Source: Thermofilum sp.
GTDB taxonomy: Archaea; Thermoproteota; Thermoprotei; Thermofilales; Thermofilaceae
Length of the DNA: 19,852 bases
Direction of reading: 5' to 3'
NCBI GenBank assembly: GCA_020832965.1
Contig: JAJHRM010000017.1
Coordinates: 1 to 19,852 of the forward strand
In this document: positions 7,535 through 15,080 of the stretch, piece after piece
Position numbering within the stretch: position 1 is the stretch's first letter
Layout: every line of letters begins with the position of its first letter
Notes under the pieces: generated by a model
Databases searched by the model: none
The model's input: the letters and a program-made list of their open reading frames with translations, nothing else
Told to the model about the DNA's origin: nothing
Position numbers and translations under genes: made by a program

Positions 7535-8637
7535 TTCCTCACCTCTATTTTCGCCCTTAACTCTATGGAGCGCCTAGTTCTCGGGTCGAAAACGTCTCGG
7601 AGAGCGTCCCCGACGAGGTTCCAGCCCAGCGATATGAGGAGCAGCGCTGTTCCGGCTTCCACCACTATCCACCAGCTCCTCTCTGGGAAGAACTGCCCAG
7701 CCTGTGAAATTATTAGCCCCAGGTCGGGTACGGGTGGCTGAGGGCCAAGGCCGAGGAAGGATAGGGCAGCTGAACTCAGAGTCGCAGTTGCAAAGTCGAA
7801 CGTCACCATCACTAGCAGCGGGGACAAGATGTTGGGGAGGATGTGTCTCAGGAGTATTTTCCACGATGAAAGACCAAGCGCCTTAGCAGCCTCAACGAAC
7901 CCCTGCTCTTTCGCGGAGAGCACCGACCCCCTAACGACTCTAGCGTAGGGAGGCCACCAGACGAGTATGAGTGCCAGGAAAACTGAGAGGAGGTTTGCAA
8001 GGTTGGGGGCGTCCTTTGGATTTAGCGCGAAGAGAGAGGCGACGACGCCCGTCGCTGCGGGGTTCGCCATTAAGTAGTCTCTTAGGGATAGCCTGAGCGT
8101 CAAGCTGAATGCTATAGCTAGAACTAGCCCTGGGAATGCGAGCATCATGTCAGTAAACCTCATCAACACTTCATCCACTACGCCTCCGAAGTACCCCGAG
8201 ATCAGCCCGATCAGTATGCCAATAACAGAACTCGTTAGAACGATTATCAGGCTCATTACTAGTGAGATTCTAAACCCCCTGGTGACTAGGCTTAAAACGT
8301 CTCTGCCGTAGTGGTCCGTGCCGAAGGCTGGGAGACCCCCGCAGCTCCCATAGCACGGCGGGTGGGGTAGCTTTCCAGCTAGTTCTGGCCTCTGCAGTAT
8401 TGGGTAGACGTCGTAAGGCTCCCAAGCAATTAAGGGTCCGAAAAGCGCCAGGAACAACGTGACGAGGACAAGCACAAGTCCCGTGAGACCTATAAGTGAC
8501 GAAGTGAAGACGTAGAGGGAGAGCTTTGTTTCGACAAGCTTCGACCTGTTCTTCTCGAGCCAGCCAGGACTGATCCTTTCCCGCAGCCCTGCATATCTGT
8601 CAACGATCCAGCTTCCAAGCCTATAGAAGGGGTTCAT
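7531..8637 (-). CDS. oppC: Peptide/oligosaccharide ABC transporter permease OppC/DppC
   Basis: This 368-residue membrane protein forms half of the translocation pore. A cytosolic N-terminus of about 40 residues precedes the first membrane span (about 45-70). The extracytoplasmic loop includes HPPCYGSCGG (two cysteines that could form a disulfide) and the family motif FGTDHYGRDVLS (105-116). Further spans lie at about 123-149, 163-183, 215-233, 272-296 and 325-345. The EAA loop that docks with the ATPases is VEAAKALGLSSWKILLRHIL (248-267), followed by PNILSPL. The C-terminus DVFDPR is typical of OppC. It starts 12 bases after oppB and overlaps oppD by ATGA. Confidence 0.95.
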   Translation of the reverse strand: MNPFYRLGSWIVDRYAGLRERISPGWLEKNRSKLVETKLSLYVFTSSLIGLTGLVLVLVTLFLALFGPLIAWEPYDVYPILQRPELAGKLPHPPCYGSCGGLPAFGTDHYGRDVLSLVTRGFRISLVMSLIIVLTSSVIGILIGLISGYFGGVVDEVLMRFTDMMLAFPGLVLAIAFSLTLRLSLRDYLMANPAATGVVASLFALNPKDAPNLANLLSVFLALILVWWPPYARVVRGSVLSAKEQGFVEAAKALGLSSWKILLRHILPNILSPLLVMVTFDFATATLSSAALSFLGLGPQPPVPDLGLIISQAGQFFPERSWWIVVEAGTALLLISLGWNLVGDALRDVFDPRTRRSIELRAKIEVRK

Positions 8638-8649
8638 TCACTCTACCAC

Positions 8650-9708
8650 CTAGTATCTCACCCTTGGATCGATCAATGCGTAGACCAGGTCAACGATCAG
8701 GTTCATGACGATGTATATTATTGAGAAGAGGAATGTACCAGCAATGATTATCGGGAAGTTGAGCCTCGTTATCCCCTGATACATGTAGAGACCCATCCCG
8801 GGAATGTTAAAAACTGTTTCAGCTATTATTGCCCCCGTGAGAAGCCCTGCAAAATTTAGCCCGAGGATAGTCACTATGGGGGCGAACGCGTTCTTCAATG
8901 CGTGACGCCACACTCTTTGACTTGTTAAGCCTCTCGCCCTCGCAAACAGTATGGAGTCGGAACTCAAGGCGTCCAGCAAGCTGTTCCTAACAATCCTCGC
9001 TATAAACCCGCCGGAAAGAAGACCTAGGGCTAAGCCGGGAAGCCACATCCTAATGAAGGTATCACCTAAAACGTTGAATTCCCCACACATTGGCCCGCCG
9101 AAGATCGGAACCTGGCCAACAGCCCAAACGAGGTAGCCCAGCAGCGGTACCGAGTCCCTTATTGAGTCGAGATGCGCCATGCAGGAGGGAGAGTAGGAGG
9201 GGACGCCCGCCATGAGTGACGCCCTTATGTAGACGTAGAATGCGAGGATGAGGAAGTAGTATAGGACAAATGCGGGCATGGAGCTTCCAAACAGGGCGAA
9301 TACCCTCACAAAGAAGTCTATCGCGCTATCCTTCTTCGCTGCTGCGATTATCCCCAGAGGGATACCTATAGCAACCGTAAACAGCATCCCGAAAATTGCT
9401 AATTCAACTGTAACTGGGAACCTCTGCGCCACCTGCAGAACAACCGGGGTCCCTCTAACCGGATCTATGAGCGTGCCGCTCATCAGCTTCTGAACAAGAA
9501 AAGCGAACTGCTCGTACCAAGGTGCATCAAACCTGTACTCTTTTCTCAATCTGTCGAGCGTGGAAGGATCCATCAGTTTTTCTCCAACCCACGCTCTCAC
9601 AGGGTCTGTCGGTATCACGTAGGCGATTAGGTAAGTAATTAGCAATGCACCTATAACACTGGGCAAGAAAGTCAGCAACCTCCTTACAAGATAACTGCCC
9701 AGTCCCAT
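8650..9708 (-). CDS. oppB: Peptide/oligosaccharide ABC transporter permease OppB/DppB
   Basis: This 352-residue membrane protein is the OppC partner. It begins MGLGSYLVRRLLTFLPSVIG, the usual OppB first helix, then has the large external loop with RLRKEYRFDAPWYEQF (53-68). Family marks further on are RFPVTVELAIFGM (96-108), the EAA loop RARGLTSQRVWRHALKNA (257-274), IIAETVFNIPGMGLY (294-308) and the C-terminus YALIDPRVRY. AGGTGA lies 7 bases before the ATG at 9708. It follows the binding-protein gene after a 42-base T-rich spacer, the only sizeable gap in the operon. Confidence 0.96.
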   Translation of the reverse strand: MGLGSYLVRRLLTFLPSVIGALLITYLIAYVIPTDPVRAWVGEKLMDPSTLDRLRKEYRFDAPWYEQFAFLVQKLMSGTLIDPVRGTPVVLQVAQRFPVTVELAIFGMLFTVAIGIPLGIIAAAKKDSAIDFFVRVFALFGSSMPAFVLYYFLILAFYVYIRASLMAGVPSYSPSCMAHLDSIRDSVPLLGYLVWAVGQVPIFGGPMCGEFNVLGDTFIRMWLPGLALGLLSGGFIARIVRNSLLDALSSDSILFARARGLTSQRVWRHALKNAFAPIVTILGLNFAGLLTGAIIAETVFNIPGMGLYMYQGITRLNFPIIIAGTFLFSIIYIVMNLIVDLVYALIDPRVRY

Positions 9709-9750
9709 GCTGGTTCACCTGAAGAAAAAAGAAAAATAATTTTAAAAGTT
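9709..9750 (-). terminator. T-rich spacer after the binding-protein gene, possible partial terminator
   Basis: On the minus strand, directly after the oppA stop, the spacer contains TTATTTTTCTTTTTTCTTC followed by the oppB ribosome site AGGTGA. Archaeal RNA polymerase terminates at T-runs, so this could let some transcripts end after oppA and give more binding protein than permease. Inferred from composition only. Confidence 0.4.
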
Positions 9751-11898
9751 TTAGGGTTTAAAGCCGTAGAGTTGCTGCCACAGGGTCGCGTTCCAGTAGT
9801 ATGGGTTGTACTTTAGGAGGATGTAGCTGTCCTCCTTGTAGTCTGCGACGTAGTATGGTCCTGTCGAGACGGGCTTCGTGGAGAGGAGCTTAAAGGTTGC
9901 GTCCTCCTCGCCTACGCCGACGTACTTTGCCCACGCAGCCGGGTTCCTGCCGTTGTTCGAGTCAGCCAGAGCTGCCTGGTACTTGTCTCCCAGAGCGTAC
10001 TGCATCGGGATTACTGAGCCAACACCCGTAACGAATATCTGGAGGATTGGGACGTATGGGTAGCGTAGCTTAAACTTCACTACACCGGCTGTTGGCCCGG
10101 TGTACTTGAAGAAGCTTAAAAGCTCACTCAAGCTGTGAATTTCCGCAGACTTGCCGAGGTAGAAGGTAACTAGCCCACTTGTCTTAGCAATGCTGTCTAG
10201 CTCGTCCTCGGTCAGTACGCTTGAAGCATTAACATCAATATAGCTGTCAATCATCCACTGGGGTCCGCCGGGCAGGTTTAGCCTAACAGCGCGCCACACG
10301 CTAAACAAGGCATCAACAGCTGTTACTGGGTAGGTCTTGTTGCTCCAGGGGTCATATGCTTTAACGTTGCCCCTCATAACGAAGTATAGGTCTGTCAGGT
10401 CCCTGCTGAACGCCCAAGCAGCACTAAGCTCAGGAATGGGCTCCGTATCCTCCTTCCACATTGTGACAAGCCTCCCATACACGTGCCAGAATATCTCCCA
10501 GCCAAAGCTCTCATAGGACTTAGCGGGGTCAAACGTGTCTGGCCACCCAATATCACCTATAACCATCGTCTCAGGGCTGTTCTTTATGCCGGCTACACCT
10601 GTATCAACGACGGGGGCCTTCGGATCCTCCCAGACTAGGTCATACCTGGCAAACGTTGCAAGCGGATAGTACATGTCGTGGACCCATGAGCCATAGTTCT
10701 CACCTGTCATTAACTGTCCTAGCATGAGTAGGGTTGCCTGCTTGTTAAAGTAGATCGTTGCTGCCTGAAGAACCGCCTCCCTAACCGTTGGGTCTACGAT
10801 CCTCTGTGCAGCCTTGCACAGAGCGCTCAGAGCAACATCTTTCAGCCCCCCAGTACCCAGTGTAACCATGTTTACTGGCTCCTCCCAGTTGCTCTTTGTC
10901 TTATCCCAATCTACCTCGTACCCCACGGTTACTATCGGCTTGTTTGCCGGACCGGTATACTTTGCCCCCGTCCCTTTCTCCCCAGCAACAACTATGAACT
11001 TCTCTGTTTCAACGGTCATGTTTACGTTTGCGAGGTATTTTCCAACGTCGCCCGGAGCAACATTGCTGTTGACCTCTATGGACTTAAATTCTGCTCCACC
11101 CCAAACAAAAGGCATCAGGTAGTCGTCTGGGTCGAAGTAGTCAGGGATCCACCCCAAGAGCATGACCTGGTACTGGAAGTGGTCAACGAGGTCTAAATAC
11201 TTGGGCCACGAGTAGGATTCGACCGTGACTCTGAACCCTAGCTGGCTCCAGGACTGCTGTAGGAGAGTGGATATCTGCTGCCGGGCAGTGTTCCCCTCGT
11301 TGAAGATTATTGTGATGACGTACTTGCTTGGGTCGAAACCCTTGGCCTTCAGCTGGGAAATTATTTGCTGCGCCTTAGACATATCATACTCATACTTGTT
11401 TATCCCGAACTCTGTGTAACCAGGCATCCCCCTTGGAATAATCGTGTATAGCCTGGTGTAGAGTCCGCCGAAAACTTGCTTCAATATGACGTCATAAGGT
11501 ACAGCGTAAGCTAGAGCCTGTCTGACCTCTGGAATGTTGAAAGGCTCCTTCATGGGGTTAAGTCCAACGTATTGAATCGTGAGCTGAGGCTTGTCTGGTC
11601 TCCGCACAAGGTGCAGTGTGAAGTTGCCTACAGGGGTGTTGTTCACGTCAGGCCATCGGGCAGGAGTCACAACAGCAATATCGAAGACGCCAGTCTTGTA
11701 CATGTTTATCCTCGTCCCCTCATCATTAACAATAATGTAGAGAATTTGCTTGTGGAAAGGCCTCGCCTGAACGGCTGGACCAGTTGGCGCCGGTCCTCTT
11801 AGGAGGAGTGCGAACGCTACTATTATTATGAGTATGACCGCTATAATGACACCATACAACGCGCTCTTGCTGATCCCTTTTTTCTTGGCCTCTTGCAC
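9751..11898 (-). CDS. oppA: Family 5 substrate-binding protein of the opp-type ABC transporter, circularly permuted domain order
   Basis: This 715-residue protein captures substrate outside the cell for OppBCDF. An uncleaved-looking hydrophobic anchor covers residues 14-33 and there is no lipobox cysteine. Residues about 48-440 correspond to the normal C-terminal half of family 5 proteins: YKTGVFDIAVV (67-77), VGLNPMKEPFNIPEVRQALA (111-130), LGWIPDYFDPDDYLMPF (248-264). Residues about 443-700 correspond to the normal N-terminal half: MVIGDIGWPDTFDPAKSYES (445-464), PIPELSAAWAFSRDLTDLYF (487-506), PVSTGPYYVADY (676-687), LLKYNPYYWN (694-703). In ordinary relatives the 'NPxYW' segment comes immediately before the segment that starts this protein, so the order is rotated. 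The frame is continuous and the gene heads an intact operon. The GTG start at 11898 lies 26 bases from a TATA box and is probably leaderless. Substrate could be peptides or oligosaccharides. Confidence 0.92.
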   Translation of the reverse strand: MQEAKKKGISKSALYGVIIAVILIIIVAFALLLRGPAPTGPAVQARPFHKQILYIIVNDEGTRINMYKTGVFDIAVVTPARWPDVNNTPVGNFTLHLVRRPDKPQLTIQYVGLNPMKEPFNIPEVRQALAYAVPYDVILKQVFGGLYTRLYTIIPRGMPGYTEFGINKYEYDMSKAQQIISQLKAKGFDPSKYVITIIFNEGNTARQQISTLLQQSWSQLGFRVTVESYSWPKYLDLVDHFQYQVMLLGWIPDYFDPDDYLMPFVWGGAEFKSIEVNSNVAPGDVGKYLANVNMTVETEKFIVVAGEKGTGAKYTGPANKPIVTVGYEVDWDKTKSNWEEPVNMVTLGTGGLKDVALSALCKAAQRIVDPTVREAVLQAATIYFNKQATLLMLGQLMTGENYGSWVHDMYYPLATFARYDLVWEDPKAPVVDTGVAGIKNSPETMVIGDIGWPDTFDPAKSYESFGWEIFWHVYGRLVTMWKEDTEPIPELSAAWAFSRDLTDLYFVMRGNVKAYDPWSNKTYPVTAVDALFSVWRAVRLNLPGGPQWMIDSYIDVNASSVLTEDELDSIAKTSGLVTFYLGKSAEIHSLSELLSFFKYTGPTAGVVKFKLRYPYVPILQIFVTGVGSVIPMQYALGDKYQAALADSNNGRNPAAWAKYVGVGEEDATFKLLSTKPVSTGPYYVADYKEDSYILLKYNPYYWNATLWQQLYGFKP

Positions 11899-11918
11899 AA
11901 GGATTCTAGACTCTACAG

Positions 11919-11930
11919 CTATTTAAATAG
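11919..11930 (-). promoter_or_regulatory. Palindromic TATA box of the opp operon
   Basis: CTATTTAAATAG is a perfect 12-base palindrome centred about 26 bases before the GTG start of oppA. It predicts a leaderless mRNA for the first gene of the operon. Confidence 0.6.
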
Positions 11931-12141
11931 TACTCCTAGACAAACGACAAAAGGCTCTAAAAAATTCCTTAGAAAAATATTTAAAATTTAAAATTCTTTA
12001 ATTTCTAATCTTTATTTCCTTTTCATATGTCAAGAAGTCTGTTACGAATGAATGTTCATACAGCAAATGCATAATTTTGTCTTAATAAGTTTAACTCGTT
12101 CTCTTTTATTGATTCTCAATAAGTAATTTTCGTGAACACGG
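11931..12141. other. A+T-rich divergent intergenic region between the opp operon and the 12142 gene
   Basis: About 210 bases with long A/T runs (for example around 11975-12010) lie between the opp promoter and the rightward genes. Small inverted repeats occur (ATGAATGTTCAT near 12047-12058, and 12106-12122). A shared control region is the simplest reading. No coding frame here is convincing. Confidence 0.45.
12106..12122. repeat. Inverted repeat in the divergent control region
   Basis: TTATTGA-TTC-TCAATAA has perfect 7-base arms around a 3-base centre. It lies about 20 bases before the ATG at 12142, so it is a candidate operator for the rightward genes. Confidence 0.35.
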
Positions 12142-12384
12142 ATGTTAAATGCGAGGGATTTATCAAAGGGAAAAGGATCGCGAGCCCCGTCTCTGTGGAT
12201 TTCAGAGGATCTTAATACCTTCGATTGCTCTCCGTTTTCCGCATATGAGAAGCTTACTATGGCTCGCGTCTTCCTGAGATCTTTCCCGGAAGAGAGTCGC
12301 AAGGTGATGCTTTTGAGAACTAGGAGGACTTTGCTACTTGTGCAGCGGGAGGATTTATCTTCGGGACAAGGCTCGAGCGCCTAA
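12142..12384 (+). CDS. Possible small protein, unrecognised (80 residues)
   Basis: The frame encodes 80 residues and ends 13 bases before the frame of the next gene. I do not recognise it with confidence. The region LLRTRRTLLLVQREDLSS (57-74) has a strand-turn-strand pattern ending in a DLSS-like motif. By eye this faintly recalls the KEOPS subunit Pcc1, but the usual Pcc1 C-terminal helix (LR..LNSYLRW) is missing: the frame ends GQGSSA. There is no clear ribosome site. A TTATTGA inverted repeat lies just upstream. The opposite-strand frame (12302-12042) is open too but looks less protein-like. It may be a true small gene, a truncated one, or non-coding. Confidence 0.35.
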   Translation: MLNARDLSKGKGSRAPSLWISEDLNTFDCSPFSAYEKLTMARVFLRSFPEESRKVMLLRTRRTLLLVQREDLSSGQGSSA

Positions 12385-12397
12385 ACTTTAACTATAT

Positions 12398-13015
12398 GTG
12401 GCCCCTCTTTACCTTGTGTACTACATATTTGTGTCTGAGAAACTGCTGAACAAAGTCAGGGATCACAGAAAGGCGTGGTTCCCAGGCATTCTTTACCTGG
12501 GCAAGGGCGACTCAAGGCATGTCTACCTGTTTGACTGCGTTATATCCGGTAGGCTGAATGACAAGAGTCTGAGCCTCCTCCTTTCGAGGCGCCTAGGAGC
12601 AGAACACCTGAAATCGTCAGAAGTGCTCCCCTACAATTTCCCAGTCCTCTCAAGCGAACACTGTGCGGGGGACATTTTAAGTGACTTGCTGGAGTCAAGA
12701 AAAGGTCCCGCTGAGCCGCCTACGTCCCCGCTATTCGACCAGGCAGACTATTTCGCCGTTAGGCTTCTCGGTGTTAGGGGTGCGATGAGGAGGATGGAGG
12801 GATGCTTCAGGGAAGCTGTCCGGAGGCGGAGTGGCGTATCGCTGCTGCTTGAAGAGCTGTCTGCAAGAGAACTTTGCTACGCTGGAGTCGCCTACCAGCT
12901 GGTTACGTGTAAGGATTCAAAGGTCTTTTACGCAGTTGGAGAGAAGCTAGAGAGGGCAATGCTCCTCGAAAAGTACCTGGCTTCAAGTCAGCTGCTCACC
13001 GAGTTTTTCAAATGA
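12398..13015 (+). CDS. Uncharacterised protein with a C-terminal region resembling KEOPS subunit Cgi121
   Basis: Up to 205 residues. Residues 1-115 are unrecognised. From about 119 to the end the order of motifs resembles Cgi121, the tRNA-binding accessory subunit of the KEOPS tRNA threonylcarbamoyl complex: LLGVRGAMRRMEGCF (compare GIRGARI in the M. jannaschii protein), then VSLLLEELSA, then LERAMLLEKYLASSQLLTEF in place of the EIL...SG.RQI.EA helix. The spacing also fits, but the characteristic SG.RQI is not present and the protein stops at that helix. This is a by-eye comparison, so treat the function as unproven. The start is uncertain: GTG codons at 12398, 12416 and 12431 are possible, and 12416 best fits leaderless transcription from CTTTAACTATATG (12386-12398). 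Its codon use looks native. Confidence 0.7.
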   Translation: MAPLYLVYYIFVSEKLLNKVRDHRKAWFPGILYLGKGDSRHVYLFDCVISGRLNDKSLSLLLSRRLGAEHLKSSEVLPYNFPVLSSEHCAGDILSDLLESRKGPAEPPTSPLFDQADYFAVRLLGVRGAMRRMEGCFREAVRRRSGVSLLLEELSARELCYAGVAYQLVTCKDSKVFYAVGEKLERAMLLEKYLASSQLLTEFFK

Positions 13016-13057
13016 GCTGTTATGGCTGCATTCCCAGGTGGTTTAGCGTATCCATGC

Positions 13058-13504
13058 TCATGTCCTCTTGGCGTCGAGGCTTTTAAGGTGCTCGATGTTC
13101 TCCCTTTCTGATGGGTCCGGCTCCTCTACTGAGAACCACTCGTCGAGTATCTCTTTCGCTACCTCCTCTGATAGCAGCCTTGCGCTAAGCGCCAGTACGT
13201 TGGCATCGTTCCAAAGCCTCGCGCCTCTAGCGTTCTTTGCATCTGTGCATAGCGCTGCTCTTATTCCCTTTACCTTGTTGGCCGCTATGCTTACACCTGT
13301 CCCCGTATAGCACATAACTATGCCTGTGTCAGCCTTACCAGATGCTACTAGCTGTGCGACTTCCTGCCCGACCCTTGGCCATGGATACGGCTTGCCTGTC
13401 AGCGCCGAGCCGACCAGGATTACTTCGTGCCCCCTCTTTTTCAGCTCCTGAATGATGAAGGCTACAATAGAGTAGTTGTCGTCGGAGCCAAAAGCTACCC
13501 TCAT
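13058..13504 (-). CDS. RpiB/LacA/LacB-family sugar-phosphate isomerase with altered active-site histidines
   Basis: The protein has 149 residues counted from a GTG at 13507, or 148 from the ATG at 13504, which fits the leaderless promoter better. It has the RpiB fold signature: VAFGSDD near the N-terminus, then ADTGIVMCYTGTGVSIAANK (59-78) with the catalytic Cys66, GIRAALCTD (81-89) and NDANVLALSAR (100-110). Two residues that act in RpiB differ. The His after GCD is Asp10, and the ring-opening His of 'HNDxNVL' is Trp99. RpiB isomerises ribose 5-phosphate and ribulose 5-phosphate; relatives act on other aldose phosphates. These changes make a different substrate or a changed mechanism likely. 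Its neighbour upstream is a phosphohexomutase, 61 bases away, with a separate TATA box between. Confidence 0.85.
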   Translation of the reverse strand: MRVAFGSDDNYSIVAFIIQELKKRGHEVILVGSALTGKPYPWPRVGQEVAQLVASGKADTGIVMCYTGTGVSIAANKVKGIRAALCTDAKNARGARLWNDANVLALSARLLSEEVAKEILDEWFSVEEPDPSERENIEHLKSLDAKRT

Positions 13505-13527
13505 CACTTAGAAGTATAGCTTTCCCC

Positions 13528-13535
13528 ATTTATAG
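13528..13535 (-). promoter_or_regulatory. TATA box of the RpiB-family gene
   Basis: The minus strand reads AAAGGCTATAAATG, with the box CTATAAAT centred 27 bases before the ATG at 13504 and a BRE-like AAAGG in front. It predicts a leaderless message separate from the upstream phosphomutase transcript. Confidence 0.6.
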
Positions 13536-13565
13536 CCTTTACTCTGAAGCTAATGACTACGTTTT

Positions 13566-14966
13566 CTAGCCGATTGTTTTCTCTACTATTCTTCCTCCAA
13601 GCTTCTTCGTGAGCTCGAATATCTTTGCCTCCACACTTGAAACTATTTCTCGCAGTCTCTCATTGGTTTTAGCCTCCGAGTAAATCCTAAGCTTTGGCTC
13701 TGTCCCGCTCCTCCTCACAAGCACCCAAGACTCGTCTGGGTACTCGTACCTAAAACCATCTATGTCTATAATCCTTGAAGGCTCGCCCAGCAGGCCTTTA
13801 AGCTCTTCTACCAGCTCTTGGTAAAGCTTGTCTCTTATCTCCATAGGTTCCAGGATATAGCTTCTCCTGTCCCACGGATAGTCTGGGATATTTTCTTCCT
13901 CAAGTATCCTTGAGAGAGGCTTCCCGGTTTCGACCATGCTCCTTAATATTATTGCTACCTGTAGCAGGCCATCGACCCAGGGTCCCCAGGAGGGGAGGAT
14001 GAGCTTCCAAGGCTCGCATGCAACTGCAACATTGCCAAGCCCAAGCTCCTTTACGCGTTCATGGGTCTTTCCAAGAGCATATCTCTCCAGCCTCCCGCCA
14101 TGCCTCTCTACGACCTCGTCTAGAGCCCTTCCAGTATCGATGCTCGCTATGACGATGCCAGACTTGTCCCTGAGCACCAAGTGCGCATAGTAGGCTAGTA
14201 GCCTGTCCAGCTTTATGTATCCACTCTTCGAGTCAAGAACCGCAAGCCTGTCTCCATCCCCGTCATGCGCCAGCACAAGTGAAGCATCTACAACGCTGGC
14301 AATCCTCGAGTACTGTTCAAGCACGTCTTTCCTAGGCTCAGGCAAACGGGCCGGGAAATGCCCGTCAGGGTTACAGTTCAGGGTAACGGGTCTCGCACCT
14401 AGCATCCGTGCTATTCGAGGCGAGACGTCAAAGGTAGCACCGTTCGCACAGTCGATAATTACTATGGGTCTCCAGGTTGTCCTTGACGGAGCAAACCTTT
14501 CTAAAAGCTGTGCAACGTATTCCTCGACGACTAAGCTGTCACGGGAAAACCTCCCGACTTCTTGCCAGGAAACAGGCCTAAAGCTTTCATCAAGTAAGAG
14601 CTCGATTTTCTCCTCGAGATCCCGCGTTGACTCAAAGCCGTCAGGCGTGTATAGCTTAAAGCCATTATATTCGGGAGGATTATGGCTAGCAGTTACACTT
14701 ATGCCTAGGCTTTTCCTCCTAAACGCGGCGAAGCCTGCTATAGGTGTAGGGGCGAGCCCTACCTCGTACACGTCCATCCTGGTTGCCTGCATCCCGACTG
14801 CTAACGCATACATGACTAGCTGGCTCGTAGTTCTAGAATCGTAGACGATATGGCTCGTCCTAGAAACGCCTAGATTGCCCAAGACGAGCCCCACGCGGTA
14901 AAGCAAGATCGGGTCTAGCTCGTCGGGGAACCTTAGCCGGACACCGGCTGTCCCAAATATCCTCAC
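13566..14966 (-). CDS. Phosphohexomutase (phosphoglucomutase/phosphomannomutase/GlmM family)
   Basis: This 466-residue alpha-D-phosphohexomutase moves phosphate between C1 and C6 of hexose phosphates. It begins MRIFGTAGVR as usual. The phosphoserine loop is TASHNPPEYNG (92-102, Ser94), the Mg site DGDGDR (235-240) and the phosphate-binding loop RRSGTEPKLR (418-427). The sugar-specificity loop, usually GGE.SGH or GEENGG, reads ACEPWKLILPSWGPWVDGL (316-334); only the Glu is kept, so the substrate among glucose, mannose and glucosamine phosphates cannot be named. The start is GTG (14966); a nearby ATG at 14973 is out of frame. It is upstream of the RpiB-family gene in the same direction. Confidence 0.93.
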   Translation of the reverse strand: MRIFGTAGVRLRFPDELDPILLYRVGLVLGNLGVSRTSHIVYDSRTTSQLVMYALAVGMQATRMDVYEVGLAPTPIAGFAAFRRKSLGISVTASHNPPEYNGFKLYTPDGFESTRDLEEKIELLLDESFRPVSWQEVGRFSRDSLVVEEYVAQLLERFAPSRTTWRPIVIIDCANGATFDVSPRIARMLGARPVTLNCNPDGHFPARLPEPRKDVLEQYSRIASVVDASLVLAHDGDGDRLAVLDSKSGYIKLDRLLAYYAHLVLRDKSGIVIASIDTGRALDEVVERHGGRLERYALGKTHERVKELGLGNVAVACEPWKLILPSWGPWVDGLLQVAIILRSMVETGKPLSRILEEENIPDYPWDRRSYILEPMEIRDKLYQELVEELKGLLGEPSRIIDIDGFRYEYPDESWVLVRRSGTEPKLRIYSEAKTNERLREIVSSVEAKIFELTKKLGGRIVEKTIG

Positions 14967-15024
14967 AAGACATGAATAACCGGTGCCTGATTTTAGTCTT
15001 CCGGTCGAGCAACCCTGGACGACC

Positions 15025-15035
15025 AGCGCGCGCTA
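15025..15035 (-). promoter_or_regulatory. TAGCGCGCG intergenic motif, copy 3
   Basis: Read on the minus strand it is TTTTTTAGCGCGCGCTGG, about 60 bases ahead of the phosphohexomutase start and upstream of a weak TATA-like CTAAAATC. The match to copy 2 includes the preceding T-run. Confidence 0.35.
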
Positions 15036-15080
15036 AAAAAGGGCGCTCTATCGATTTAACCTTTCACGGGCGAGGGAAGA

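Noticed and set aside
12042..12302. Minus-strand open frame of 86 codons in the opp upstream region
   Set aside because: It overlaps the candidate small gene on the other strand, enters the A+T-rich region and lacks a recognisable pattern. I could not fully exclude it.
14215..14844. Plus-strand open frame of 209 codons
   Set aside because: It lies opposite the phosphohexomutase gene and its Ser/Thr/Leu-rich composition is that of an antisense shadow.
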